NCBI GenBank assembly: GCA_020634975.1
Contig: JACKAQ010000002.1
Location: forward strand, 372,001-436,000
Direction of reading: 5' to 3'
DNA length: 64,000 bases
Source of the DNA: JACKAQ01 sp020634975 [NCBI: Calditrichia bacterium]
GTDB taxonomy: Bacteria > Calditrichota > Calditrichia > RBG-13-44-9
The translations under genes were made by a program, and so were the position numbers. This document shows positions 39,941 to 49,771 of this stretch, piece by piece. The notes below the pieces were generated by a model, which ran no database searches, was not told the DNA's origin, and saw nothing but the letters and a program-made list of their open reading frames with translations. Position 1 is the first letter of the stretch. The number at the start of each line of letters is the position of its first letter.

Positions 39941-41146
39941 GTGAAGTTCTTAAAAGATCTTTTCGCTCAACAGGAAAAGCACTTCCAAAAAGGTGGAAAA
40001 CTGGAGAAATTCTATCCGCTTTTCGAGGCGACAGAAACCTTCATGTTTACCAGCGGGAAAGTGACGAAAAATGCATCGCATGTCCGTGATTATATGGATC
40101 TTAAGCGTGTTATGATGATGGTGGTGATTGCTTTAATTCCCGCTATTGTTATGGCGCTTTACAACACCGGTTATCAGGCGAACTTGGCAATGCAGCAGAT
40201 GGGTTTAACCTCGGTTGATAATTGGCGCGGACCTGTTTTGGAAGCATTGGGAATTGGGTATGATCCCAACAATATCCTGTTCAACATGATACACGGTGCG
40301 CTGTATTTCCTGCCCGTATATATTGTTACGCTGGCAGTTGGCGGTATTTTCGAAACGATATTTGCGGTTGTTCGCAAACATGAAATCAACGAAGGCTTTT
40401 TAGTAACCTCAATGCTTTTCCCGTTGATTTTACCCCCGGATATTCCGCTTTGGCAAGTGGCCATCGGGATTACATTTGGTGTGGTTATCGGCAAAGAAGT
40501 TTTTGGTGGCACCGGAATGAACATTCTTAACCCCGCATTAACAGCCCGTGCATTTTTGTTTTTTGCATATCCGGCTGCGATTTCGGGAGATAAGGTTTGG
40601 GTTGCTGTCGATGGTTTGAGCAAGGCTACACCGTTGGCAGAATTTGCAGATCCGACAATCAGCCACGCGACCGCCAGTTGGATGGATGCATTCATGGGTT
40701 TTATTCCCGGTTCGATGGGTGAAACGTCCACACTTGCCTGCCTAATAGGTGCGGTTATGTTGATCGTTTCTGGCGTTGGTTCCTGGCGAATCATGTTTAG
40801 TATGTTTTTGGGGATGGTCGGATTTTCGACATTGTTAAATGTTGTCGGCAGCGCCACCAACCCAATGTTCGCCATGCCCTGGTATTGGCATTTGGTAGTT
40901 GGCGGTTTTGCATTCGGCACAGTATTTATGGCAACCGACCCGGTTAGCGCATCCATGACTGAAAAAGGCAAGTGGTTTTATGGCGCGCTGATTGGCATTT
41001 TGGCAGTATTGATTCGCGTAATAAATCCGGCATTTCCCGAGGGAGTAATGCTGGCAATACTTTTCGGTAATGTTTTCTCACCGATTATTGATAGAATTTT
41101 CCTCAATGCAAACATCAAACGGAGGATGTTGAGAAGTGCAAGTTGA
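39941..41146 (+). CDS. nqrB: NqrB, membrane subunit carrying covalent FMN
   Basis: 401 residues with many transmembrane helices, GTG start at 39941. It carries the riboflavin site and one FMN bound covalently to a Thr, here expected in [36 protein letters not shown] is a family landmark. Related to RnfD. Its end overlaps the start of nqrC. Confidence 0.96.
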   Translation: MKFLKDLFAQQEKHFQKGGKLEKFYPLFEATETFMFTSGKVTKNASHVRDYMDLKRVMMMVVIALIPAIVMALYNTGYQANLAMQQMGLTSVDNWRGPVLEALGIGYDPNNILFNMIHGALYFLPVYIVTLAVGGIFETIFAVVRKHEINEGFLVTSMLFPLILPPDIPLWQVAIGITFGVVIGKEVFGGTGMNILNPALTARAFLFFAYPAAISGDKVWVAVDGLSKATPLAEFADPTISHATASWMDAFMGFIPGSMGETSTLACLIGAVMLIVSGVGSWRIMFSMFLGMVGFSTLLNVVGSATNPMFAMPWYWHLVVGGFAFGTVFMATDPVSASMTEKGKWFYGALIGILAVLIRVINPAFPEGVMLAILFGNVFSPIIDRIFLNANIKRRMLRSAS

Positions 41147-41933
41147 TAGCATAAAAAACATTCTGATCGTTGCGCTGGGTGTTTGCCTTATTTGCTCCAT
41201 CCTGGTTTCCGGTGCAGCGGTTTCGCTGAGCGGTATTCAGGCTGAAAATCGCAAGTTGGACAAGCTGAAAAATATCCTGGAAGCCGGACAGTTGTTGAAA
41301 TCTGACGAACCCGTAGAAAAGGTTTACAGGGAAAAAATTGAGGCGGTTCTGGTCGATTTGAGCACCGGGCAAACAATACCGGAAGCACAACAAACAGGCT
41401 TGCTGAATATCGAAACATTCGATATTCCCAAAGTAGCAGGCGATGCCCAATTGGGATATGCAATTCCTGCAAACGAGGATATTGCTCAAATTAAACGGCG
41501 CCCTAAAAATATGCCGGTTTATCTGGTGAAAAATGGCGACGCTGTTGAAAAAATAATTTTACCGATTTACGGCAAGGGGCTGTGGTCAACGATGTATGGT
41601 TTTTTGGCGCTGGATAGCGATCTCAAAACCGTTCGTGGCATCACTTTCTACCAACACGGGGAAACCCCGGGACTCGGTGGCGAAGTTGATAATCCCCGGT
41701 GGAAATCGCAATGGAACGGCAAAAAAGCATTCGACGATAGCGGCGATGTCATTATCAAAGTTATCAAAGGTGCTGTTGATCCTAATTCACCCGCATCCAG
41801 CCATCAAATTGATGGTTTGTCCGGCGCAACAATCACAACCCGTGGTGTTGACAAACTCATTGAGTATTGGTTGAGCGATACTGGTTACGGTAAATATTTG
41901 GAAACACTTAAAACGGAGGTCAACAATGGCTAA
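41136..41933 (+). CDS. nqrC: NqrC, subunit with covalent FMN
   Basis: 265 residues: one N-terminal membrane helix and a periplasmic FMN-binding domain. The FMN-accepting Thr lies in [45 protein letters not shown] is typical. GTG start inside the end of nqrB; its end overlaps nqrD. ApbE encoded downstream should attach the FMN. Confidence 0.96.
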   Translation: MQVDSIKNILIVALGVCLICSILVSGAAVSLSGIQAENRKLDKLKNILEAGQLLKSDEPVEKVYREKIEAVLVDLSTGQTIPEAQQTGLLNIETFDIPKVAGDAQLGYAIPANEDIAQIKRRPKNMPVYLVKNGDAVEKIILPIYGKGLWSTMYGFLALDSDLKTVRGITFYQHGETPGLGGEVDNPRWKSQWNGKKAFDDSGDVIIKVIKGAVDPNSPASSHQIDGLSGATITTRGVDKLIEYWLSDTGYGKYLETLKTEVNNG

Positions 41934-42546
41934 AGTCAAAGAAATGCTGATAGACCCCGTTTTTAATAATAACCCGATCGGTCGTCAAATTTTAGGTATT
42001 TGTTCGGCATTGGCGGTTACATCAAAGCTGGAAACATCGATTGTGATGGCGCTTGCTGTAACTTTTGTAACGGCACTTTCGAACTTTTCGGTTTCGATAA
42101 TTCGTAACCGGATTCCTAACAGCATCCGTATTCTGGTTGAAATGACCATTATTGCATCGCTGGTTATTGTCGCCGATCAGCTTATGAAAGCTTACGCCTT
42201 CGATGTGAGTAAGCAGCTTTCTGTTTATGTGGGGTTGATTATTACGAACTGTATTGTTATGGGTCGAGCAGAAGCATATGCATTAAAAAACAGTCCGGGG
42301 ATGAGTTTTATTGATGGTATCGGAAACGGATTGGGATATAGTTTTGTGCTCTTATTCGTTGGTTTTTTCCGCGAATTGTTAGGTTCCGGCAAACTGTTGG
42401 GGTATACAGTGCTTTCCCCGGCAACCGAGGGCGGGTGGTATACAGCCAACGGTTTAATGTTGCTTTCACCCAGCGCATTTATCCTTATCGGCATGCTCAT
42501 CTGGGTAATTCGTACGTGGAAACCAGAGCAGGTAGAGGAGGACTAA
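41926..42546 (+). CDS. nqrD: NqrD, membrane subunit
   Basis: 206 residues, six predicted transmembrane helices; RnfE/NqrD family ([39 protein letters not shown]). NqrD and NqrE form the membrane pair that binds an iron centre with conserved Cys residues near the half-membrane helices. Starts inside the end of nqrC, stops 3 bases before nqrE. Confidence 0.96.
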   Translation: MAKVKEMLIDPVFNNNPIGRQILGICSALAVTSKLETSIVMALAVTFVTALSNFSVSIIRNRIPNSIRILVEMTIIASLVIVADQLMKAYAFDVSKQLSVYVGLIITNCIVMGRAEAYALKNSPGMSFIDGIGNGLGYSFVLLFVGFFRELLGSGKLLGYTVLSPATEGGWYTANGLMLLSPSAFILIGMLIWVIRTWKPEQVEED

Positions 42547-42549
42547 ATC

Positions 42550-43161
42550 ATGTTAGAACATTATCTTAGTTTATTTGTAAAATCGATTTTTATTGAAAAT
42601 ATGGCACTGGCATTTTTTCTGGGAATGTGTACGTTTTTAGCCGTTTCAAAACGGGTAGAAACTGCCGCAGGCTTGGGAATTGCCGTGGTCGTCGTGCAGG
42701 CGATTACTGTTCCGGCTAATAACTTTATCTACAATATGGTTCTTCGCGATGGCGCGCTTGCATGGGCAGGCATCCCGAATGTTGACCTTAGCTTTTTGGG
42801 ACTGATCACCTACATTGGTGTGATTGCAGCAATGGTGCAAATCCTGGAAATGTCACTGGATAAATTTTTACCGGCGCTGTATAACGCTTTGGGAATTTTC
42901 CTTCCGTTGATTACGGTAAACTGCGCTATTCTGGGCGGCACCTTATTTATGGTAGAACGTGATTATACATTTCCCGAAAGTGTTGTTTTTGGTATCGGTT
43001 CCGGTGCCGGATTTGCCCTGGCGATCGTTGTATTGGCAGGTATCCGTGAAAAAATGAAATATAGCAACGTCCCGGAAGGGCTGAGAGGATTGGGCATCAC
43101 CTTTATCACTGTTGGGTTGATGGCAATCGCTTTTATGCTTTTCTCAGGCATCCAATTGTAA
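42550..43161 (+). CDS. nqrE: NqrE, membrane subunit
   Basis: 203 residues, six transmembrane helices, homologous to RnfA/NqrE ([42 protein letters not shown]). The Cys in the two half-helix motifs (GMCTF, VNCAI) are those expected for the intramembrane iron centre shared with NqrD. ATG at 42550, GGAGGA upstream. Confidence 0.97.
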   Translation: MLEHYLSLFVKSIFIENMALAFFLGMCTFLAVSKRVETAAGLGIAVVVVQAITVPANNFIYNMVLRDGALAWAGIPNVDLSFLGLITYIGVIAAMVQILEMSLDKFLPALYNALGIFLPLITVNCAILGGTLFMVERDYTFPESVVFGIGSGAGFALAIVVLAGIREKMKYSNVPEGLRGLGITFITVGLMAIAFMLFSGIQL

Positions 43162-43182
43162 GGATAAAGGGAGATTTTTCGA

Positions 43183-44418
43183 ATGAGTGGAACGAATCTC
43201 ATATTGTTAGGCGTTGTCTTCTTTATCTTGATTGTGCTGGCATTGGTGGCGCTAATTCTTTTCGCAAAATCGCGATTGGTAACCACCGGTAACGCAAAAA
43301 TCCTGATAAATGACGACCCCGAAAAAGCGCTGGAAGTTCCGGTAGGCGATAAGCTGCTGAACGCCCTTGCTGCCAAAAAGATTTTTATACCTTCGGCATG
43401 TGGCGGTGGCGGAACTTGCGGTGAATGTAAACTGATCGTCGCCGAAGGCGGCGGTGATGTTTTACCGACGGAAAAAACGAAACTATCACGCGGTCAAATC
43501 CGTGAAAACTACCGGCTTTCCTGTCAGGTTGCTGTAAAGCAGGACTTGAAAATCGAAGTTCCGCCGGAAGTCTTCGAAATTAAAAAATGGCACTGCAAAG
43601 TGCGTTCGAATCGAAACGTGGCAACATTCATCAAAGAACTGGTTTTGGAATTGCCGGAAGGTGAAAATGTGGATTTCCGCGCCGGTGGTTACATCCAGAT
43701 TGAATGTCCGCCGCACGTTGTTCACTACAAAGATTTCGATATCGACAAAAAATTCCACGAAGATTGGGACAAATACAACATTTGGCAATATACTTCGAAA
43801 GTGGATGAAGATGTTGTTCGGGCGTATTCAATGGCAAACTATCCCGAAGAAAAAGGGATTATTATGCTGAACGTCCGTGTTGCTTCGCCGCCGCCGCGTA
43901 TGCCCGATGTGCCGCCCGGCAAAATGTCGTCATTTATTTTTGGGTTGAAACCCGGTGATGACGTTGTAATTTCCGGTCCTTACGGCGAATTTTTTGCGAA
44001 AGACACAAAAGCTGAAATGGTATTTATCGGTGGCGGCGCCGGTATGGCACCCATGCGTTCGCATATTTTTGATCAGTTCAAACGCGTTCACACCGATCGT
44101 AAAGTGAGCTTTTGGTATGGTGCCAGAAGCATGCGAGAGGCATTTTACGTTGACCATTTCGACAAAATTCAGGAAGAAAACCCCAATTTTATCTGGCATT
44201 TGGCGCTTTCAGAGCCGTTGCCGGAAGATAATTGGACCGGATATGTCGGTTTTATCCATCAGGTTTTGTATGAAAATTATCTGAAAGATCACCCGGCTCC
44301 GGAAGATATTGAATATTATATCTGTGGGCCGCCCATGATGAACGCGGCAGTGATGAACATGCTGGAAAATCTGGGTGTTGAACCGGAAAATATCCTGTTC
44401 GACGATTTCGGCGGATAA
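43183..44418 (+). CDS. nqrF: NqrF, NADH-oxidising subunit with 2Fe-2S and FAD
   Basis: 411 residues: one N-terminal transmembrane helix, a 2Fe-2S ferredoxin domain ([12 protein letters not shown] ... LSCQVAV), an FAD domain ([11 protein letters not shown]) and an NADH domain ([24 protein letters not shown]). It is the electron entry point of the complex. A hairpin lies after its stop. Confidence 0.97.
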   Translation: MSGTNLILLGVVFFILIVLALVALILFAKSRLVTTGNAKILINDDPEKALEVPVGDKLLNALAAKKIFIPSACGGGGTCGECKLIVAEGGGDVLPTEKTKLSRGQIRENYRLSCQVAVKQDLKIEVPPEVFEIKKWHCKVRSNRNVATFIKELVLELPEGENVDFRAGGYIQIECPPHVVHYKDFDIDKKFHEDWDKYNIWQYTSKVDEDVVRAYSMANYPEEKGIIMLNVRVASPPPRMPDVPPGKMSSFIFGLKPGDDVVISGPYGEFFAKDTKAEMVFIGGGAGMAPMRSHIFDQFKRVHTDRKVSFWYGARSMREAFYVDHFDKIQEENPNFIWHLALSEPLPEDNWTGYVGFIHQVLYENYLKDHPAPEDIEYYICGPPMMNAAVMNMLENLGVEPENILFDDFGG

Positions 44419-44426
44419 AAAATCTT

Positions 44427-44457
44427 AAAGGGCAACTGTTAACAGCAGTTGCCCTTT
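44427..44457 (+). terminator. Hairpin between nqrF and apbE
   Basis: Perfect 12-bp stem AAAGGGCAACTG / CAGTTGCCCTTT with a 7-base loop. Only a short T-rich stretch follows (CGTTTAAT), so it may be a partial terminator or an RNA-processing/stability signal that lowers apbE-nqrM expression. Confidence 0.6.
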
Positions 44458-44494
44458 CGTTTAATAAATGTTGTGAAAATGAGAAATGTTGATT

Positions 44495-45550
44495 ATGACC
44501 CATCAAAAATGCTATTTATTTAACAAGGCTAAGTTATTATTTACACTGATGTTAATTGTTGCTTTGATTGTTGGCTGTCAAGAGGATAGCAAGGCAAAGC
44601 TTCATTTTATCAGCGGGCGTACAATGGGAACGAGCTTCTCCATTAAAATAGTGAAAGACAATCGCCCGAATGAGCAGTATAACAAGCTTGAACCGGAAAT
44701 TAATGCATTGTTGGTTGAGGTTAATCGGCAAATGTCCACATATCTGCCGGAATCTGAAATTTCGATGTTCAATATCCAAAACGATACCGGATGGTTCGAT
44801 GTTTCCCGCGATTTTGCAAATGTAATGAACGCATCGTTGGAAATTTGCCAACAAACCGAAGGTGCGCTTGATATCACCGTTGGTCCATTGGTTAACCTGT
44901 GGGGATTTGGTCCGGAAAACCGCCCGACAATTATCCCATCCGATGCAGAAATCGCAGAGCGCCAAAATCTGGTAGGATACAATAAAATTTCGGTTCGGCT
45001 CGATCCGCCGGCTGTTAAAAAATCGCAAAGCGGCATGTATTGCGATCTTTCATCTACCGCGAAAGGATTTGGTGTTGATAAAGTTGCTGAATATCTTGAA
45101 TCAGAAAATTTTAGCAACTATTTTGTGGAGATCGGCGGAGAAGCTCGTGCAAAGGGAAACAATGAGCGCGGGCAAATTTGGCGGGTTGGTGTTACCTCGC
45201 CGGAGCGTGTGGATAATATTCAGAAAGTTGTTTGGTTGCAAAATAAGGCAATTGCCACCAGTGGCGATTATTTTAATTATTATGAAATGGACGGTAAACG
45301 GTACTCACATACAATTGATCCTCAAACCGGAAAGCCTGTAACGCACAAATTAGCGTCGGTTACCGTTGTTTCAGACAATTGCATGACGGCAGATGGCTTT
45401 GCCACCGCGATAGATGTTATGGGGCCAGAACGAGGATTTCAGTTCGCCGCAGAGCGGAAACTTCCGGTATTTATGATCGTTAGAGAAGGCGAGATTTTCG
45501 TGGAAAAAATGACCCCGGAATTTTCAGAAATGTTGAAAACAAAAAAATAG
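44495..45550 (+). CDS. apbE: ApbE, FAD:protein FMN transferase (lipoprotein)
   Basis: 351 residues. Attaches FMN to Thr of NqrB and NqrC. Lipobox-type signal (LIVALIVGC), then the ApbE core: GRTMGTSFSIKI, GALDITVGPLVNLWGFGP, DLSSTAKGFGVDKVAEYL, GGEARAKG and the metal-binding YSHTIDPQTGKP with ADGFATA. The frame opens at a TTG (44486), but ATG 44495 better fits a lipoprotein signal. Its position in the nqr cluster matches its function. Confidence 0.95.
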   Translation: MTHQKCYLFNKAKLLFTLMLIVALIVGCQEDSKAKLHFISGRTMGTSFSIKIVKDNRPNEQYNKLEPEINALLVEVNRQMSTYLPESEISMFNIQNDTGWFDVSRDFANVMNASLEICQQTEGALDITVGPLVNLWGFGPENRPTIIPSDAEIAERQNLVGYNKISVRLDPPAVKKSQSGMYCDLSSTAKGFGVDKVAEYLESENFSNYFVEIGGEARAKGNNERGQIWRVGVTSPERVDNIQKVVWLQNKAIATSGDYFNYYEMDGKRYSHTIDPQTGKPVTHKLASVTVVSDNCMTADGFATAIDVMGPERGFQFAAERKLPVFMIVREGEIFVEKMTPEFSEMLKTKK

Positions 45551-45573
45551 CAATAATAGATAGGGAATCTGTT

Positions 45574-45858
45574 ATGATAAAGTTTTTAGTGGTTGTGGGA
45601 TTGTTTATGGTGATGTTTGGATTTTTAGGTTTTGCGTTGTGGTTTGCACGCTGGAAACAGGAAGGCCGTGCATGTTGCAGCACCGGCATCGAAGATTTGT
45701 TGCAGAACGAATGGGATCCCTGTTTGTCTTGCCCAAAAAAAGGCACGGATGAATGCGATCATGACCATAATGACGAAAAGCATTGTGCAACAAATGTTAG
45801 CACTAAAGCTTTGGAAGATCAAAAAAACAACAAATCAGTGCCATCTGCAATTGATTGA
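45574..45858 (+). CDS. nqrM: NqrM-like Cys-rich membrane protein (DUF539)
   Basis: 94 residues. One N-terminal membrane helix (FLVVVGLFMVMFGFLGFALWF) and a Cys/His-rich cytoplasmic tail: C34-C35, C50, C53, C61, C71 plus HDHND. NqrM is needed for Nqr maturation, probably for the iron of NqrD/NqrE. Its position after apbE agrees. The tail is longer and more His-rich than I expect, so the identification rests on context, topology and the Cys pattern. Confidence 0.72.
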   Translation: MIKFLVVVGLFMVMFGFLGFALWFARWKQEGRACCSTGIEDLLQNEWDPCLSCPKKGTDECDHDHNDEKHCATNVSTKALEDQKNNKSVPSAID

Positions 45859-45882
45859 ACGAACTAATCCGATATTTCTTTA

Positions 45883-45919
45883 GCAAAAGAGGCGATACTC
45901 AACGGTGTCGCCTCTTTGC
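45883..45919. terminator. Bidirectional terminator between nqrM and the AspA/AstE-like gene
   Basis: Stem GCAAAAGAGGCGA / TCGCCTCTTTGC (one bulged A) with a 12-base loop, between convergent genes, with A/T runs on both sides. Confidence 0.82.
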
Positions 45920-45921
45920 TT

Positions 45922-46878
45922 TTAATAACCCTCTATTTTCCGAATAATGAAATATCCGTCATCGCCCTGTGCCTGATACAATGGCATAAAAATATTACCA
46001 TCCTCGTGACTGGTAATTTCTTCTGTGTTACTGTGAGCCAGCAGTTCACCTTTTTCAATGGATTGAAAATTTAGAAATCCCGGCTCCATCACAAAATTTT
46101 CTTCGCTCCGGATTCGATATGAATAGCGAACCTGGAATATTTTTGGAACATCGCGCAAAGTTTCCCGGAGATATTCCTGATAATCTTCATAATCCGGGTC
46201 GGGAACATTCTTTTCTTCGATACAGCCGGCACTGACCATCGCAATCCAAATCGCGGCTATGTGGCGATGGATCGAGCGCTCGTCGTCGTGTTGCCCGGCT
46301 TCAAATGCCATTGTCAGACACCCCTCAACATCCTCGAGATATTGGATCAATGAGCCCTTCAAATGGTTGAGTAAGCCAAGAATGATTGGCGCATGAAAAT
46401 TCAGGGCAAATTTTCGGCTTATCGATTTATCCTGAATGATGGTAAACGGGTGGCTTTCTGCCGAGGTTGTGTGCAAATCCAATGCATAAACCGGAAAACC
46501 GGATGTCGTTAAATATGGCTTAATTTCAGAAAAAATATTTGCTTGCTCAGCCATTTCCACTGTTGAATGGTGTGGCAACGGTAAGTTTTGTTTTAAGCGA
46601 TGAATATTTTCTGTTGTCCAAATTCGGTTTAAATCCTGATCTTTATATCGAACCCGATCCTGCAAAGCCGACATGTTTCCTGAAATTGCCAAAAATTTAC
46701 CGCGGAAATCGGGTTGTTTTTCAGATAGCAATTTCGCAACATGGTTTAATGCATAAATAGCTGCGTGCTCATTACCATGCATTCCGCCAAAGCAGATAAT
46801 CGTCGGACCAGGTTTTTTCTGGTCGTATTTCCCTAAAACACGTTTTATTTCAACGTTTTGTTCAACAAAGACGCTCAT
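45922..46878 (-). CDS. Succinylglutamate desuccinylase/aspartoacylase family protein
   Basis: 318 residues. Zinc-carboxypeptidase-like fold: zinc ligands in GGMHGNEHAA (His, Glu) and the His in LDLHTTSAESHP, with the catalytic Glu probably in AFEAGQHDD. The C-terminal part (about 235-318) is beta-rich (EPGFLNFQSIEKGELLAHS), as in AstE/AspA. The substrate is unknown: N-acyl amino acid deacylation is the general reaction. No arginine-succinyl pathway genes are adjacent. It converges on nqrM. Confidence 0.85.
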   Translation of the reverse strand: MSVFVEQNVEIKRVLGKYDQKKPGPTIICFGGMHGNEHAAIYALNHVAKLLSEKQPDFRGKFLAISGNMSALQDRVRYKDQDLNRIWTTENIHRLKQNLPLPHHSTVEMAEQANIFSEIKPYLTTSGFPVYALDLHTTSAESHPFTIIQDKSISRKFALNFHAPIILGLLNHLKGSLIQYLEDVEGCLTMAFEAGQHDDERSIHRHIAAIWIAMVSAGCIEEKNVPDPDYEDYQEYLRETLRDVPKIFQVRYSYRIRSEENFVMEPGFLNFQSIEKGELLAHSNTEEITSHEDGNIFMPLYQAQGDDGYFIIRKIEGY

Positions 46879-47074
46879 TTTCTCACTCGATAATTTGTTA
46901 AAAGCTGAATTTATCTGTTTTTATGATATCCAATCAAGCTGTTAATTATTTAGTCATCATCGGTGGTGGGTTTTGAGGATTCAGTATAAAACTTAAATTT
47001 TTTACGATTGGTAAAAAAGTGCCAAATAACGAGTTGCTTTGCGCAAAAAACATCAGTGATGTATATTTTGTTGG

Positions 47075-48187
47075 TTGGTTAATTCTCAAAACCAGAAAGG
47101 TAATGGTAATATTTTCAACTATTTAAGTTCTTTTATTAGAAAATCGCTGTTTTATGGCGCTTTGGCTTTGCTTTGCGGATGCACTTCTGGTAACAGTTTG
47201 GAAGACGTACTTACGGATTATCAGCAGCGTATTTCGCGGATCACAGAAATCGAGCAGCCGAACGCATTCAAGTCGGAACTTTTGCAATATCCTCGACACA
47301 GGGATTTATTTATCCCGATTGATGAGGTTCGAATCAGCTTGCTGGACTTTTTTTCTCTCGACGATTGTGATTTGCAAATACTGGTTGCGGAACGAAACAA
47401 TGCGATGGGAAAAGTGATGTCCTCGCCGCAAATTCTCGTTTACGAACACCAGTTTTTAGTGAAGCTTCGTACGTGTCTGGAAAAATTATCAATGGAATCG
47501 GATGGGTCGAAAGAGTGGCAGGCACAGTTGGCAAAAGTTGATTCCATTAAATCGGAAAATATGTCTAGCGTTATTTGGAATGCCACTTTTGCCAGCAGGG
47601 CATTTGATAAATTATTCTCGTTATCTGCGCAATTACCCGAAGTTAATGCGCTGCCAAGCGGAAATATTGAAATAAATGAAAATATTATCTATCTTGTTAA
47701 TGTCGCAAAGAGCATTGGGAATCCTGAGTTGGAATTGAATCAATCAAAAATGGCTAAAATTTACACGCTTTTTGAGTCATTTGCCTATGGCGGAGCACTA
47801 TTGAATGCGATGGAAATGTTGACATTTCATTTGAACACTGTCGCTGAAATTCTTGAAATGCGTTTGGCGAAACGTCCGCTGTGTGTCGATGGCAAACCCG
47901 ACGAAACAGCGATTCGTTTGCAAACGGTTTTCGATAAATTTTATCGCGGAAATGTGCAAAAATATTTGGCTTTTACCCACAAAAACGCCCGGGAATTGTT
48001 AACAGCAATCAATAAGCTAGCTGAAATTCAAGATGAAGTGATCCCGGAAGTGTTTCGAAATTATCAGGAAAAGCAAATTGATATAGCATCGGAACATGCT
48101 GTTTGGCAAAAATTTGACCGTGCAATCAAACGCCATACGGCAGCGTGGCAGGCTGTTTTCGATCAATGTGGCATGATGCCAAATTGA
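47075..48187 (+). CDS. DUF3080-type lipoprotein, function unknown
   Basis: 370 residues. Lipobox region FYGALALLCGC, then LEDVLTDYQQRISRI, PRHRDLFIPIDEVRISLLDFFSLDDCDLQILVAERNNAMGKVMSS, which match the DUF3080 pattern as I remember it, a family best known from Gammaproteobacteria. Helical and probably periplasmic at a membrane. The start is uncertain: TTG 47075 gives a 28-residue pre-signal stretch without a good ribosome site; AGAAAGG at 47094-47100 would fit an unusual later start. Neighbours do not explain it. Confidence 0.68.
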   Translation: MVNSQNQKGNGNIFNYLSSFIRKSLFYGALALLCGCTSGNSLEDVLTDYQQRISRITEIEQPNAFKSELLQYPRHRDLFIPIDEVRISLLDFFSLDDCDLQILVAERNNAMGKVMSSPQILVYEHQFLVKLRTCLEKLSMESDGSKEWQAQLAKVDSIKSENMSSVIWNATFASRAFDKLFSLSAQLPEVNALPSGNIEINENIIYLVNVAKSIGNPELELNQSKMAKIYTLFESFAYGGALLNAMEMLTFHLNTVAEILEMRLAKRPLCVDGKPDETAIRLQTVFDKFYRGNVQKYLAFTHKNARELLTAINKLAEIQDEVIPEVFRNYQEKQIDIASEHAVWQKFDRAIKRHTAAWQAVFDQCGMMPN

Positions 48188-48218
48188 TATATAAATAATT
48201 ATTTATTAAGAGGTTAAC

Positions 48219-48575
48219 GTGTTGAAAGAAATATTGATCTATGCACCGAATATTTCCAAAGAAAATTTACAGGGCTTGTTATATTTGCAAATCGGGTGCC
48301 TCGGCAATAAAATTTCTGTAAATTTGATTAAAAGGATAACAAAATTCAGGGCACCGGAATTGGCTGTTATCTGTGAAGATGTTGATGCGAACGAAATTGC
48401 CAATCTGCTTGCACATGTGTTCGATGTTGCCAAAACACTCGGTGGCACGCGATTTGTTTATTTACAGGATAACAAACCGGTCAGTCAATTAGATGCAAAT
48501 GATCAGCCGGAGAAAGTGCGAGCCATTTTGGAAAACGTCAGTGCCGAAACTATTGATAAAATTGAAATTTATTAA
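48219..48575 (+). CDS. Unrecognised 118-residue protein
   Basis: GTG start at 48219 with AAGAGG 6 bases upstream. A mixed alpha/beta sequence (EILIYAPNISKENLQGLLYLQIG, PELAVICEDVDANEIANLL) without a signal or membrane segment, so cytosolic. No family recognised. It lies 31 bases after the DUF3080 gene and 20 before bshB1 on the same strand and is probably co-transcribed with both. Confidence 0.7.
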   Translation: MLKEILIYAPNISKENLQGLLYLQIGCLGNKISVNLIKRITKFRAPELAVICEDVDANEIANLLAHVFDVAKTLGGTRFVYLQDNKPVSQLDANDQPEKVRAILENVSAETIDKIEIY

Positions 48576-48595
48576 CCGTAGAAAACGAGTCTGAA

Positions 48596-49324
48596 ATGTC
48601 TCAAAACGATCAACAATTAGTGGATGTATTGGCATTTGGCGCACATCCTGATGATGTGGAATTGGGTTGCGGTGGAACGTTGCACGCTTTGTCCAGTCAA
48701 AACGCAAAAATTGGCATCGTTGATTTAACCGAAGGCGAAATGGGAACGCGAGGCACAGTTGACGAACGACGGAAGGAAGCGGATGCCGCTGCCGGAATTC
48801 TGAACGCAAAATTTCGGATAAATTTGCAAATCCCCGATACAAAAATTGATAACAGCGCATCAAACCGGCGAAAAATAATTTCGGTGATTCGCAAATATCG
48901 GCCCAACATTGTTTTTGCGCCCCATCCGGGCGACCGCCATCCGGACCATGCGCATGCCGCCAATATTGTAAAAGAAGCCGCTTTTTATGCAGGTGTTCGA
49001 AAAATCGATGCTGATTTGGAATTGGCGCCGCACCGCCCGCACAGCCTTTTGTATTACATGATTTCGACAGATTTTGAGCCCACATTTTATGTGGATATTT
49101 CCGCCGGTTTTGATGCAAAAATGGACGCTATTCGCGCCCACAAATCACAGTTTTACAATCCGGATTATCCCGGCGAAACAACGTTTATTGCATCAAAAGA
49201 GTACTTTGAATCCATCGAAACCCGGGCAAAATATTTCGGATGGAAAACCGGTGTCCGATTTGCTGAACCTTTTTGGAGTGCGTCACCGATTTTGCTGACA
49301 AACCTAATTGATCAGCTTCGGTAA
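48596..49324 (+). CDS. bshB1: BshB1, N-acetylglucosaminyl-malate deacetylase
   Basis: Zn-dependent LmbE/PIG-L family deacetylase, second step of bacillithiol synthesis. 242 residues: zinc motif AHPDDVELG near residue 17, GEMGTRGT, and DRHPDHAHAANIV with the second His. Length and sequence fit BshB1 rather than the mycothiol-related MshB. No bshA or bshC in the window. Low-molecular-weight thiol use is inferred. Confidence 0.9.
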   Translation: MSQNDQQLVDVLAFGAHPDDVELGCGGTLHALSSQNAKIGIVDLTEGEMGTRGTVDERRKEADAAAGILNAKFRINLQIPDTKIDNSASNRRKIISVIRKYRPNIVFAPHPGDRHPDHAHAANIVKEAAFYAGVRKIDADLELAPHRPHSLLYYMISTDFEPTFYVDISAGFDAKMDAIRAHKSQFYNPDYPGETTFIASKEYFESIETRAKYFGWKTGVRFAEPFWSASPILLTNLIDQLR

Positions 49325-49326
49325 AA

Positions 49327-49527
49327 ATGAGTACCGATTGCAAAAAATCAGCTTTCAAACGCGACCAGTTCTTTTCCCTTGTTCATGTTTTTGAAAATAA
49401 TCGCGATAATTTGAACTCTTTTGTAAAAGCGAGTGTAGAAGAAACTGTTCAAGAAGTGCATATTTTGAAATTTTGGAAAAAGATTAAAAGATCGAAAAAA
49501 GATAACCTCGTTTCAAAAAATGCTTGA
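49327..49527 (+). CDS. Possible small Lys-rich protein
   Basis: 66 residues, ATG 2 bases after the bshB1 stop, no ribosome site of its own. Basic and simple (KFWKKIKRSKKDN), no family recognised. It may be translated by coupling or be chance; low certainty. Confidence 0.3.
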   Translation: MSTDCKKSAFKRDQFFSLVHVFENNRDNLNSFVKASVEETVQEVHILKFWKKIKRSKKDNLVSKNA

Positions 49528-49771
49528 TTTATTTGGGCAGGTAGCCTAAATTCGCATCTCTGCAGCGAAAATGATTAATAAATAATGAATCGGAGGATGC
49601 ATATCGATTTGGTTGTTAAGGAAAAGTAAGTTGTTGAATTATTTATGTTTAACTTTTTTAATTATGTTTAACTCCTAATCGAATATGTTGCATCCTAACA
49701 GTAGAACCGAATGGTCAATCGCTCGCCCATTTGCTCGGTTTTTTGTTTATTAATCCAGGAGGATCGTATCA
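49528..49771. other. Intergenic region upstream of the PorV-like gene
   Basis: About 240 AT-rich bases. It ends with a strong ribosome site (CCAGGAGGATCG). It should hold the promoter of the envelope block that follows. No RNA gene or repeat seen. Confidence 0.35.

Noticed and set aside
40174-40971. 265-codon minus-strand frame opposite nqrB
   Set aside because: Shadow of a strongly supported membrane subunit gene.
48489-49118. 209-codon minus-strand frame opposite bshB1
   Set aside because: It mirrors a well-supported bshB1 gene; composition (many Arg, His, Cys, Phe) is typical of an antisense shadow.
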